Assembly: GCA_948470475.1 (NCBI GenBank)
Contig: OX419339.1
Coordinates: forward strand, 4,902,697 to 4,966,696
DNA length: 64,000 nt
Reading direction: 5' to 3'
Source: Galaxea fascicularis
Taxonomy: Eukaryota > Cnidaria > Anthozoa > Scleractinia > Euphylliidae
In this document: piece by piece, positions 24,194 through 34,989 of the stretch
Position numbering within the stretch: position 1 is the first letter of the stretch
How the letters are laid out: each line of letters starts with the position of its first letter
Translations under genes and position numbers: made by a program
The notes under the pieces: generated by a model
Databases searched by the model: none
What the model was told of the DNA's origin: nothing
What the model saw: only the letters and a program-made list of their open reading frames with translations

Positions 24194-24695
24194 AAGGAAA
24201 GTCAGTGAAAGTGAGTGAGTTTTACGCAACTGAAGGAAAGTGAGTACAAGTGAAGCAAAGTGAGTACAAGTGAAACAGAGTAAGTACAAGTAAAGGAAAG
24301 TGCGTATGAATGACGGCAAGTGAGCATAAGTGAAGGAAAGTGCGTGTGAATGACGCATAGTGAGCACAAGTGAATGAAATTGCGTATGAGTGACGATAAG
24401 TGAGTAAAAGTGAATTAAATTGCGTATGAGTGACGGTAAGTGAGTACGAGTGAAGGAAAGTGAGTATGTGTGAAGGGAAGTGTGTATGAGTGACAGTATG
24501 TGAGTACAAGTGAAGCAAAGTGAGTGCAAGTGAAGGAAAGTGAGTTTCAGTGCGAAAGAGTGAGTATGAGTGACGGTAACGTAAGTGAGTACAAGTGAAG
24601 GAAAGTGGGTACAAATGAAGGCAAGTTATTGTAAGTGAGCGTAAGTGAGTGGAAATGAAGGCAGGTGAGTATAAATGAAGGCAAGTGAGTTTAAA
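24194..24695 (-). repeat. inverted partner array of the 20-bp minisatellite
   Basis: Units such as GTGAGTACAAGTGAAGGAAA are the reverse complement of the 22753-23937 consensus. The two arrays are separated by about 255 bp of ordinary sequence, so together they form a large imperfect inverted repeat. Confidence 0.9.
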
Positions 24696-24829
24696 TGGGA
24701 TCAATTTTACGTTTTCAAGCTCGCTCAACAACCTGTACATGATTTCCAAACACGTCTGAGCTTTCGAGTTCCACTGCTTTCAATCCTCAGAGAATTCGCT
24801 TCTTCCATCTGATCTGCAGTGATGTTCTC

Positions 24830-24985
24830 GAGGAGTCCAGCGATTTCACCACAGCGAAAACTTGAAACACAAAGCTAGCTTTTTCCAATGCTTGTAGTCA
24901 ACACGGTTAGTACATCCTTTTCATAAAGGAGACTCTCAATGCCAGGTCTTGCTCTTTCTTCAGATTAATTTGCTTTAAGGATCTT
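24830..24985 (-). pseudogene. RecQ-like DNA helicase fragment, frameshifted
   Basis: Three short pieces in successive frames recall the start of a RecQ-type helicase domain: LKKEQDLAL (Q-motif region), ESLLYEKDVLTVLTTSIGKS (motif I, normally TGxGKS), and FVFQVFAVVK directly after it. At least two frameshifts and a degenerate Walker A mean it cannot be functional. No other helicase motifs are visible nearby. The assignment rests on motif I and flanking residues only. Confidence 0.45.
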
Positions 24986-25109
24986 AAATTCAAAGTTGAA
25001 CCAAGAATCCGTATTATTATCCCCTACTGAAGTCTCTGCTCCCTTGTTTGACATGTGTGACCCTCGAATTGGCCAATCAGCAATTTACGTTCAGAATCTG
25101 AACGTAAAT

Positions 25110-25245
25110 ACTCAAATCTTACAAAGACCATTGCAGGCTCTCCTCTTTCTCGCCCGCCCCAATCCCCTACTTTTTGACCGCGCGCCATTAGAAAGCAAAT
25201 CTCGGAATAACCCACACGGAAAGCCTGTTTCCAGGCTATGATTCG
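25110..25245. repeat. dispersed repeat copy (TCTTACAAAGACCATTGCAG family)
   Basis: Runs from TCTTACAAAGACCATTGCAG through CGCCCGCCCCAATCCCC and GACCGCGCGCCATTAGA to the CCTGTTT..AGGCTATGA end. Another copy starts about 285 bp downstream, and partial copies sit elsewhere in the window. Confidence 0.7.
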
Positions 25246-25394
25246 AGTTCATAACATAACAACTTACGCTTAGACAAGCGCACGTGTCACAGAAAAGTTT
25301 TTTGACAGCCGCCTTGACCCAAAAGGTCATTTCCAGTTCGTTCTGATTGGTTCGTTTCACTTTGATAATTTGACAGATCAGTCAAGCGGAAAAG

Positions 25395-25545
25395 GGGGCA
25401 GAACTCAAATCTTACAAAGACCATTGCAGGCTCTCCCTTCTCTTGCCCGCCCCAATCCCCGAGCTTTGACCGGGCGCCATTCAAGAGCAAGTCGACGCGA
25501 CCATCTCTCGGAATACCCAAATGGAGAGCCTGTTCGCAGGCTAGT
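25395..25545. repeat. second copy of the same dispersed repeat
   Basis: Shares TCTTACAAAGACCATTGCAG, GCCCGCCCCAATCCCC and CGGGCGCCATT with the copy at 25110-25245, in the same orientation. Confidence 0.7.
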
Positions 25546-26464
25546 CAGCCTCTGGAACCGTCCGGGTCCATTCATCCGACTAGTAGACCAAGGCAACGGA
25601 ACACGGAAATAACGTTCTTTAATTAAACAAGATGTAGCTGGACCCACGAATTCTTTTGTCTGGCCGACAAAGAACAAATGGCAGTCCCTCGACAGATCAT
25701 TAATTAAGAAGCCCGAGTTGCAACAGGCTGGTCAAGGCCTCCAAAACGTTTCCCTCAACTGTAGGACCAATGCAACGGAGGTCACGACGAAGCTAGAAGA
25801 GAGCTACCCCAAGTTAATTACGGGTGGAGGAGGGCGGGGGTGGGGGGGGGGGGGGGTGAGACACGGGGATTCATGTTACATGTAAGATTAACCTTTGTTC
25901 ATGAATAGGTCAGCAGACAACTTCTAGTGTTGGCGAATGCATCCAACCATTTGTGGAGGCATTGTTTTTCGGGGAAATCGGTCCATTGTACTAAAAATAT
26001 TGCTTTGTAAAGTGTAGAAAGAATGCAATAGGATATGGCGTCTTTTGTTGTGTGAAGGGCGTTGGTTATTAGTTTAATTAGTTAAGTTTAATGAACGATA
26101 AAACTGAGAAGAAAAATTGAGGGTCTTGGTTTTCTGAAAACGCACGTCAACAGTCAATAGCGAAAACTAAGACCCGGCAAAGAGTAGAATCACGTCTCTG
26201 TTGCAAATATAAATATAAAAGAGAAAAAGACAAGACCATTCAATCTTCACTTAACTAATAGGGAAGGGAGCCCCCCCCCCCCCCCTCAACTTTTTGTGGG
26301 AAAAGAAAATTAGTAAAATAAAAAGTACGTTTCCGGTCGGCTAAAGCTGGTGGACCTCACGGGAGAACATCGGCCAAGCCTGACGGAATAATTCTGCGTT
26401 AGAGTCAGCTCCCCCCTACTGCCCGCACTTTAAAAATTGCTCCGCAGGCCCTGTTCTAATCGTA
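25546..26464. other. no gene seen; G/C homopolymers
   Basis: Contains a G-rich run near 25833-25857 and a C run near 26271-26285, both prone to length errors. Otherwise unique sequence without coding signals. Confidence 0.45.
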
Positions 26465-26817
26465 TTAGGGATTTAACGAGGACGGTGACGGCAACGAGAA
26501 CGCCACAAAACTGAATAGGCTTAATGAGCAAAAACAATGGTTCTACACGTGCTTTTTACATTTTGGTACATTTCTTTACCGTCCTCTGCAAAACAACAAC
26601 GTGAAATGACCACTACTAGGTTTTCTCGAGAACGTGAGCGTATGACGGCAAAATCCTTTTTCTTTGTCATTACTTTGACGTCATTCATACTAACTTAGTT
26701 CCTAGAGAGTTCGCCAAGTTAAACAAATTGGAATGATTGCTGAAGAGTTACAAAAACGAGAAGTTCTATTTTTAAATGACGTTCTCGTTGCCGTCTTCGT
26801 TTCTTAAACTTCCTATT
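26465..26817. mobile_element. MITE, GGCAACGAGAACG family, copy 1
   Basis: Terminal inverted repeats: AACGAGGACGG then GGCAACGAGAACG on the left; CGTTCTCGTTGCCGTC and onward on the right. The interior shares TTTGGTACATTTCTTTACCG and TTTTCTCGAGAACGTG with copy 2 at 28838-29196. Confidence 0.8.
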
Positions 26818-28837
26818 GTTAAGAGTGCAAAGTTTATGGATATATTTTTGTGGCTATAGCCTTACAACTACATCCTTCTTCAGCCTTACAAATTGAAAGC
26901 ATAAGTTTATCCGTGGCCTCTCTATGTACGTACATACTGACAAACTCATCGAACGTCGCGTTTTAAGTTCCAAGACGTTCCATGAGACGGATACGTCCAA
27001 ATGTTTCTTGATTTTAATTGTGTTTGTTTATCATGTCCCGTCGACCTGTAATAATCACATGTCTAACAAGTGAAAGTGAAGAGATTTTGTTGAAACTGGC
27101 GATTTCCTCTCGCAAGTAAGATCAGAGGACGTTTTGTCAACCATGTCGGCCTCCATTGGTCGGCATGGGATAAATAAACAGCATTCTCCATTTGGCGTGA
27201 AAATATGCTTGCATATGAATTGTGTCCGAGGACATTATCTGTTCCGAGAAACGAATAGCTTCGCTCTCGGAAAACTTTAAGTTTCGAGGAACTGATTATG
27301 TGCAAGGATAAATATCCGAGCAGATTTTTAAAGCCAAATGGGGGCTACTGTCTTTATTATCCTTGAAATATTTTTCGCAACACGCATTTGGGGAGTATAT
27401 AAAATAGTCTCCATTTGGCGCGAAAATATACTCGGATATTTGTCCGCGGACATTATCTGTTCCGAGAAGCAAACAGTTCGCTCTCGGAAAATTGTGAGCT
27501 CCAAGGGGTGAAGGTTAAACCACACCACAAAATTTGGCAAGGCCAAGCAACGCTGCTTAAAATTCAAACTAATTTTCATTTGTTTGTAACACCCCACGTC
27601 AGCGGATTACGATGAGTGAACGTGTTAATACACTGGAATCCTAACTTCACGTTCCTTTAATTCCATCCTTCACTGATTCCTCGCCTGTCCCATTGTTCGA
27701 ACAAAAATGCAGCCTAAAGAAATAACATGTAATTAGCCTATGTAGAGATCATGGGCATTCGTTGGGAGATAAATATACTCAATTGACTAAAAATACCACA
27801 AGCAAAATCGCCCAATCAGTCTCACAAGTGAGCTTCGTTAACGTGTTAGTTGCTCGGTGTTTTCAAGCCGATCCAAATATTTTACATTGTAGATTACGCT
27901 ATGAATTTGTAATGCAGTACAAAAAGAGGTGAGACAAAAGACACTCCCGTTAGTTCGAGCGGTGTCCGCCGTGTGCTGCTGAGGTTCATTTTGAAATTCT
28001 TGGTTCGCGGTCTTATTGATGTGCGCTGTGAATGATCAGAGTTCTCTACAGGTTAGTTCTCAGTTCTAGAATTTTTATCTGGTTTGACTGTGAAATTTGT
28101 CTTGGCAAGTTATTACCGGCAACATCAAGCGAACATCAGCGATTTAAGTTTCGTTCTTGAACATGGCCGATTAATCTGAACAAAATCTTGTCAGACGAAC
28201 TCAACCTGATTTCGTTGCTCAGTTTCGAGATGATGATGTGAGCGTCGCTAAACAGCAACATTTTGCATCCAGACCCGAGTGTATACAATTTTAAGTAACT
28301 GGTCTCCTTTTCTTCTCTCTTGTTAGTTAGATGACATAATGAGTGAATTATAACTTACACAATTGGTGGAGCGTACAGGAACGATGCGAAAAAATCCACG
28401 ATTACAGAAGGTAAGATTTCACCGGATTTTTTCTTTAATTCGTTTGTTCGTCCATCTTTCTCTTGCACGAAACACGCACCGTAATCCCGAAACATAATTA
28501 TAGGGAGCTTAAATGAGCACTGTCACCGGGATTTTTGCTGTCTTTGGTTCAGTTCTGCCAAAATAACTGCCTTTTACCTGTTATCGTGTAAAAAAGCAGG
28601 GAGAGCCAACCATAATAACCTTTTTGGCGATTTTTCAGCGCATAGCTTGAAATTTTGAAAAAATTGGCAAGCTTTTCAAATTTCAATCCATTTCCATCCT
28701 CGTCATCTTTGATGGAGGAGCTTATGCTGTCAATGCACTACTACGGTATTTAGGAGCAAAACCAGACAATGATTTTAAGGTTTCCACTGATGCATTAGCA
28801 CCTTTAACCTTTTAAGTGATGGTACAATAGCGTGACA
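26818..28837. other. no gene seen; dispersed repeat pair at 27181-27510
   Basis: Two direct copies of a repeat with CTCCATTTGGCG, GGACATTATCTGTTCCGAGA and CGCTCTCGGAAAA occur at about 27181-27290 and 27407-27505. A short open stretch at 28383-28409 beginning ATGCGA and ending at AAG/GTAAGA resembles a first exon, but nothing independent supports it. Confidence 0.45.
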
Positions 28838-29196
28838 GTGCCCCTTTAAGCAACGAGCACGGCAACGGCAACGAGAACGCCACAAAACAATGGGATTAAT
28901 GAGCAAAAACGATCGCTCCACTGCACTTGCGTTTACAGTTTGGTACATTTCTTTACCGTCCTCTAAAAAACAACAACGTGAAATGACCAAAGTTTAGGTT
29001 TTCTCGAGAACGTGTTCGCACGACGGCAGGTTTTCCTTCCTTCTTTGCTGTAACACCGCTCACAGTAATTTAGACCATGGACAGCTCATGTTGAACGAAT
29101 TGGAATAATCGAAAAAAAAGTTACCAAAACGAGAAGTTGTATTTTGAAATGACGTTTTCGTCACAGTCGCCGTCGTCGTTGCTTAAGCTCCCTATT
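28838..29196. mobile_element. MITE, GGCAACGAGAACG family, copy 2
   Basis: Same ends and internal blocks as copy 1 (26465-26817). The ends here are TTAAGCAACGAGCACGGC and CGTCGTCGTTGCTTAAGC. The two copies are in the same orientation, about 2 kb apart. Confidence 0.8.
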
Positions 29197-29824
29197 GTGC
29201 TGTTTTTGCGACTGCATGCGACAGCGTCAAATTCTATTGCTATCCGAGTCGAAATTCTGTTGAATGAGTGGTCACGATGCCCTACCGTCTGTCTATATGG
29301 TGTGGTTCGCTCTGTTTTTATTGTGCAATAAATATTGTCAAATCGATCGGTTTCTATCTTTCAGGTCAAAATGTGAATGGTTATGAGAAACATACGATTG
29401 GGGAACGCAAGCCAACAACGTTCAATCACCGTGCCACTCAAGCTCTAGCTAATTCAGATAAGTCCAACACGTGTTATTCAATTCAGTTAACTGGAGTAAC
29501 GTGGCTACAAGCCCATAACTTTTGTTTAAAATTTACTTGAAATAATAAGGGCGACCAATTGGCGGTATCTAGTATGTTTTTGCAGATTGCTAGTCAATTA
29601 ATTTCCATTTATTTGAATTAGGAACTTCTCGTAAAGTCTATATCGTTTAAACGGTGGGGACAAACATCTCTAAACAGTGATACCTAAGAAGATTGGGGAA
29701 AGTTTGGGTTTTTCCTTTACCGCCAAATTTCAAGGATTCCGAAAAATAAACACCGTCGTGAATTTCAAAACGAATTCGTTTGTATTGATTCATACATAAA
29801 TTATGCATTCAAGTTAGTCCTTTC

Positions 29825-30215
29825 CACGCCAAGTGGTGATTAGGGACCTCCTAAGAGGTTTACTTGGAGGTTTCTGTAACCCATCAGAGGCTTCTGGGGA
29901 TAAGTGGCCAGCCCACCCCTGACGTGTGGGAGGGCAGACGAAAACAGCACCAAGAACTTCTGTTCCCTACTCTAAGTTTCATTCGGCGTGTGGGTTCTTT
30001 GACATCCCCTTCCAGTTTCATGTGTGGAACAGTGTAGGAGATAAGGCTAGCGGCTACTGTCCAATGACGCGATTATCTGAACTGAAGCAGTCGTTAGAGC
30101 GGTACACAGCCAGCATGATCTTACCAGGAACCCTGGTTTGTGGTCCGGTCTGGGGTATGAGCCCGCGACCTCCTGCTCAGCAGTCCGATGCTCTGCCATC
30201 CGAAGTAGCATCAAC
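29825..30215 (-). mobile_element. tRNA-derived SINE with CATGCTGGCTG core
   Basis: Read on the minus strand, it has a tRNA-like head (GGATGGCAGAGCATCGGACT, and the degenerate B box GGGCTCATACCCC). Then come AGATCATGCTGGCTGTGT, GTTCAGATAAT and a tail with GAAACCTCC and CCTCTTAGGAGG. The same core occurs at 34375-34735 and 52508-52862. Confidence 0.7.
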
Positions 30216-31393
30216 AATAAAGCGCTTTTTCAACTGCATCGCTGTCACGAAATTTTCTATTTTTTGTCATGTTCTAATTTAGCTTTTTGTTTCAGTTTTT
30301 CGGTCTTAGTATTTCGTATGGTCCTAGTGTTAATTCAACGTTGCAGTGCAGTGGTTTGTAATTAGAGATGTATTGTAACGTAGTCTGTAACTAAAAGCGT
30401 GTAAGTTTACTGTTCTTAAGTGTTGATTTAGTAAAGCGTTGCTATCATAAGATTGTAAGATATCGTGTTTAGCACATAGGAGTGTAAGTAACATAGGAGA
30501 AAATAGTAACATAGGAGTGTAAGGTACCGCGTTTTACAATAATTATGTATGTTAAGTGTTAATTGCTAAACTAATTATGCCTATATATAAATGTAAGTTT
30601 CGTGGTTACTGGTTGGTGGTTGAAGTGGCAAACAGTCAGTTGTTGGAAAGTTGACGAAAGAATAGAGAGAAGAGGAGCTGAACGGCCTTTCCTTGCTAAA
30701 AGACATTAGCAGACGCCGAAAAGGTTCAAGGACAAAACCCATTTGTCATTGGCGGTGTTTGTGGGCCTGAGGGTAGAAGGAAGAAGAAGTTGAGAAGTTT
30801 TACGGAGAGAAACGGCGCGTCGCGTTGACTGTAGACCTAGCTGTAAAAGCAAAGAAACAGTTGGAAAGTAAAAGCTTGATATACCTTTAAGGGAATTTCC
30901 CTGTGGGGGAATGAAAGGGAGGGTACTTCGAAAATTTACCCCTCCCGGTTTGTAGTCTACGTTTTGATTTAATTACACCCTGGCGTAGTCTCGATAGAAA
31001 TCAGTAGAAATCGATTGGATGATTAAAAACAAATCAATGCAGTTCAACTGAATCCTTGTTGCTGTCAGAAGTAGACAACAACAAAAAACTTGAACAAAAA
31101 TATTTGAATTGCTATCAAAAAGCAAAGTAGATAACAACGAGAATATTTCTGATCCATATATATGGCTTATAAGCAATACTGTAACTTCCGTATGTTTTGC
31201 AGTAGATAACAATTGCAAAACTACTTCTACGGGGAATTCGAAGTTGAGATCACTGTCTACGGACAAATCGTGTCTGCGTACGAATGACTTCGAACATTTT
31301 CAGCAGTCGATGGCAGTCGACAACAATCGTAAACTACAAATGGTATGTGGTTCTATTTCCCGGACACTTTTCCTCTCGGTCAAACACTCCTCT
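30216..31393. other. no gene seen; TATA-containing LTR-like stretch
   Basis: A good TATA box (CTATATATAAATG at about 30582-30594) is followed by a G-rich, repeat-poor leader. This could be the promoter part of an LTR or of an unrecognised gene. I found no paired LTR, primer-binding site or coding region to support either. Confidence 0.25.
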
Positions 31394-31438
31394 TTCTTCT
31401 TCTTCTTCTTCTTCTTCTTCTTCTTCTTCTTCTTCTTC
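31394..31438 (+). repeat. (TTC)n microsatellite
   Basis: About 15 uninterrupted TTC units. Confidence 0.95.
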
Positions 31439-34374
31439 GTAACATACAAAATCCATTCCAATGGGGAATGGCAAGTAGTCCACTATAACTTTCTATCGGC
31501 CGGAGTTGTCTCGTTTAGTCGGCAAGCTCATTTCCTCTTCAAAAAGTTCACCGACGCACATTTCGTTGCTTCGTAAGCTGCATTCTTTTACTTTCATTGA
31601 AGTAATTCATCTCGAAATACACAAAAAAGGTTTAGTTTTCCGAAACAGTTATCTCGTAACAAAGTTTTTCAGTTTCGGAATCAAAGCTTGACCAAGGCCC
31701 AAATTTCTGAGGAAGATTAAAGTAATACCTCGATAATATTTTGGGATCTTATTGTAATATCGGGAAAAGATGAAGGCCGAAAACCTTTGGAGAAAACACC
31801 ACTTTAATAAAACGTTTACTGCCAGAGAACAGCAAATTACTCTGGTGACAAGCCTTCGGATCTGCCATTTGTATGAATTTGTTTGCCAGGCCCGGGAAAG
31901 CTTGTTTTAGTGGTCACACAACTGAGGCATAAAGTTGGTTTGCATAACTGAGGAAAATTTCTAACTAAATTGTATATGTACTTGTCTTTCAGTTTCAAAT
32001 TAGAAAATTCGTAACAGTGTGTAAATTTCGTTGAAAAGACGAATTCATTGTCTCGAAAATGCAACGCCAAATTCGATTGCTACGGACTGAACTGAATCGA
32101 ATCTGTTTACGACACTGTTGGGTCAACGGGAGTAGCCGACCACATGCTATTTTAACCAAGTGTTCATCGGGTGTCTGAAGCTTCGATTTTAATTTCAGTT
32201 TCTTCGATGAAACCTCCAGGACCTGATATTATCACAGAAAAACGAAAAAACAAATATAGGTTAAAAACCGCAATAGCGGTTTCCCAAGAAAGAAAAAATG
32301 GCGCAGAGAAAGCCCTGGGAGCGAGGTTGCCAAGATCCTTTGCGTTTTTAATTTATACCTTTAAGGCCAATACACACGAGGGGTTAGCATACTCCAGGAG
32401 CAAAACCCCTCGTGTGTATCGGTCTTTATTCTTTCTTTGTTATAACCGTATTTTCAGTGCCGATCATGTAAAATAAAAGGCCTCAAGGAGGACATGTGGT
32501 TAATTGTAGTGAATAGCAACCACAATGGTTCAAAAAGAGTTGCGGAGTTTTAGTTTATTGCCAAGTATTCTTTTAAAATTTGAGTGTTCGACATGCACAT
32601 TCTCTCCACCAATGGCTGCAACATTGCAAAGGTGGACACAATGGTACACCAGAATTCACGAATTGTCTTTGTTTATGTACATCTGAGATCTGGCCTAAAA
32701 AGGTACCCCTTAAGGTAAAGTAGCTTTGTACAGTTGATTATCTGGATTGTTGGGAGTACTCCCTTTCGATCGACAACTGTGATATGTATAACTGGAGGGA
32801 ATGGGTTACAAGTCAATTACGTAGAGCATAATAAATGAAATTGAAGTTTTTGTTTGATATTTAAGGTAATCAAGGGCTTTAAGTAAACAAATCTCAGGAT
32901 TTGTGAAAAGATCGTTACGAGTCTGCATAACCTCGCAAAGGACCACATATTACATTGTAAATAGATCAAAGTGTGTCTACTGACATAATACTAAAGATAA
33001 ATCTGCTGTTATCAAGAACTGAAGAACAAGACGCCAAAGGCGTTTACGCGGGATGTGTTGGTCGATGTTTAATACAGTAACACTAAATTTGAATGGTTGC
33101 CCACAGTGAGAATCTATCTCTTCTTGGTTTGATCAATGGAACACTGGTTTCAAGCACACGCCAGCCATCCAATTATTCACGGGTCAATAAACAGGGAAAT
33201 TGTTGGTTCGATCGCTGGCAAACACACAAGTTTATGTCATGACAGTCCGTGCAATTGTTCATGGTTCAATACACAAAAAAGAAAAAAAAAGCAACGTTAA
33301 AATCCAAAGGCGTTTTATTTTCGGCTCGAATAAAGCTACGCAAAGCAAAGCAAGCGAACTGCTAGGCTCTTGTATAGCACAATTTAGGTCAATTTATTGA
33401 CTCGAATTAAGCACGTTCTTTTACAAACTTCACTGATCAGACTGATAAAAGTTGTTTGGAAATACGAATCGAAGGATATAAAAGCACGGTGAAAATTCGC
33501 ATCCAAACCTGTAATTTTTTTGCAAAGTGGATCCCCAGTCTAAGCAGTCAAACGAACTTCAAAACCACACTTTCTGGTCTGTCCTCGAAGAGGGATTCAT
33601 TATCACCACGAAATAGTCACGTCGACCGCCACGTCAAAGCACATGGGAAAACGAGTCTGCAATGTTCTTTGACTACTTATGGCTCACAGAGATCGGAGAC
33701 ATTCGACATTCGTACCACGATGTCTCTTGCGCCACGTTTTCGAATCTCCAAATATTTTCATTTGAAATGTAATATTCAATAAAACGGTAGCAATTACAAA
33801 ATGTATAAAAAGCAGTTATTCTCATTACAACCCACGTTAAAAGGTGAAAATCGATTACAATAACTCCGGTAAATCTCGGGGTGTTTTCGGAACCACGTCG
33901 TGAGATTACTCCGAAAGCTTCCGAAAAGTCACGGACACTCTCACTCACGCACCCGATGACATCATGGTGACAGCCAGTAACCACAAAAAGAATTATTACA
34001 ATTATTACAATTAGAGTTGTTACAGTTATTTTTGCCGATTTCTATCGATTTTCTTTAGTGCCTTTGCCAGGTATACAGAAAAATTATTTTAATGCCCCTC
34101 ACGAGTTTCTGGGATTTTCCAGGACGGAAAGGTGAAACAACATTTACATATCCACAATCCCATGGAAATCTAATCCTTTGTGTTTTGCCAATCGGTTTCC
34201 TATTAGTTGGCTTTTACGCATAGCACCAGAACCTAAAATGTACATTTTTTTCATTGTTTGTTTTCTGCCATCCATCTTTGATTAAATTTAGTGATTGCTT
34301 GCGACAACAAGGAAAAACAGAAAGCGTAAGATCTTGAGGAACGTCAAATCTTGCTAATAAGGGAAGGGAGACTT
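31439..34374. other. no gene seen; one foldback repeat
   Basis: AT-rich sequence with several short ORFs, none with family features or consistent splice signals. A hairpin element at 32361-32428 is listed separately. Confidence 0.45.
32361..32428. repeat. hairpin repeat, CACACGAGGGGTT arms
   Basis: CCAATACACACGAGGGGTT at 32367-32385 pairs with AACCCCTCGTGTGTATCGG at 32404-32422, with an 18-base loop. Confidence 0.75.
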
Positions 34375-34735
34375 GGAACACGGTGGGTTCATGATTTGCG
34401 GGTTCAAACTCTCAGACCGGTGCACAAACCAGGGTCCTGGTAAGATCATGCTGGCTGTGTGCTCAACGTCTACTTTAGTTCAGATGATCCAGTCAGTGGG
34501 CAGTGACGTTAAGCTGCTGGCCTTGTCTCCTTCACCTCCCCACGTAAAACTGGATGGGGACGTAAAAGAACCCACACACTGATCGAAAAGAGTAGGGACC
34601 GTAGTTCGCGTTGCTGTGGTCTGCTCTCACACACATAAGGGTGGTTGGGCTGACCACCTGTCTCCAAGAGCCTCTGTTGAGTCGCAGAAACCTCCTTGGT
34701 AACCTCTTAGGAGTGCCACTAGGCATCGAGAAGAT
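34375..34735 (+). mobile_element. tRNA-derived SINE with CATGCTGGCTG core
   Basis: A B-box-like GCGGGTTCAAACTCT, then AGATCATGCTGGCTGTGTGC, GTTCAGATGAT, GTGACGTTAAGCTGCTGG and AAAAGAGTAGGGAC; the tail has CCTCTTAGGAG. Same family as 29825-30215 and 52508-52862. It ends in an (AC)n run at 34736-34756. Confidence 0.7.
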
Positions 34736-34756
34736 TACACACACACACACACACAC
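34736..34756 (+). repeat. (AC)n microsatellite
   Basis: About ten AC units directly at the 3' end of the SINE, possibly its tail. Confidence 0.85.
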
Positions 34757-34899
34757 ATTCTAGTAAAATAATTTCATAGAAGGAATTTCAATTTGATTTG
34801 ATCTTCAAATAGTGTAAAGAGAATTTCAGTTCAGGTTTCATTATTTTTCTACTTGGATGTATCCCACTCTTTCTAATACTGTTTATTTGTTCTCTCCAG

Positions 34900-34989
34900 T
34901 GTTTCAGTCATACAACCGAGATAATGGAACAAGTTATAGATACAGCCATCAGGGATAACATTTGGTCAAACACATTCCACTATGGGAAG
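34900..34989 (+). CDS. candidate isolated exon of an unrecognised gene
   Basis: A 90-bp block is bounded by a strong acceptor (TTCTCTCCAG) and donor (AAG/GTAAGA). It is open in phase 0 and encodes 30 residues including MEQVIDTAIRDNIWSN. I do not recognise the product. Phase-compatible candidates are a short 5' piece at 28383-28409 and a terminal piece at 36326-36430 (acceptor TTTCCGCAG, stop TAA), but this linkage is speculative. It could equally be a chance exon or part of a non-coding RNA. Confidence 0.22.

Noticed and set aside
22753..24695. CRISPR-like array
   Set aside because: Units are contiguous 20-mers with no unique spacers, in a eukaryotic genome. It is a minisatellite.
22744..24749. 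Long Thr/His/Ser/Leu-rich ORFs up to 328 codons
   Set aside because: Frame-independent translations of the 20-bp minisatellite, open in all forward frames and again on the opposite strand of the inverted array.
30216..30960. Solo LTR with TATA box
   Set aside because: I could not find TG..CA ends, a target duplication or a second LTR; it is left only as a low-confidence note.
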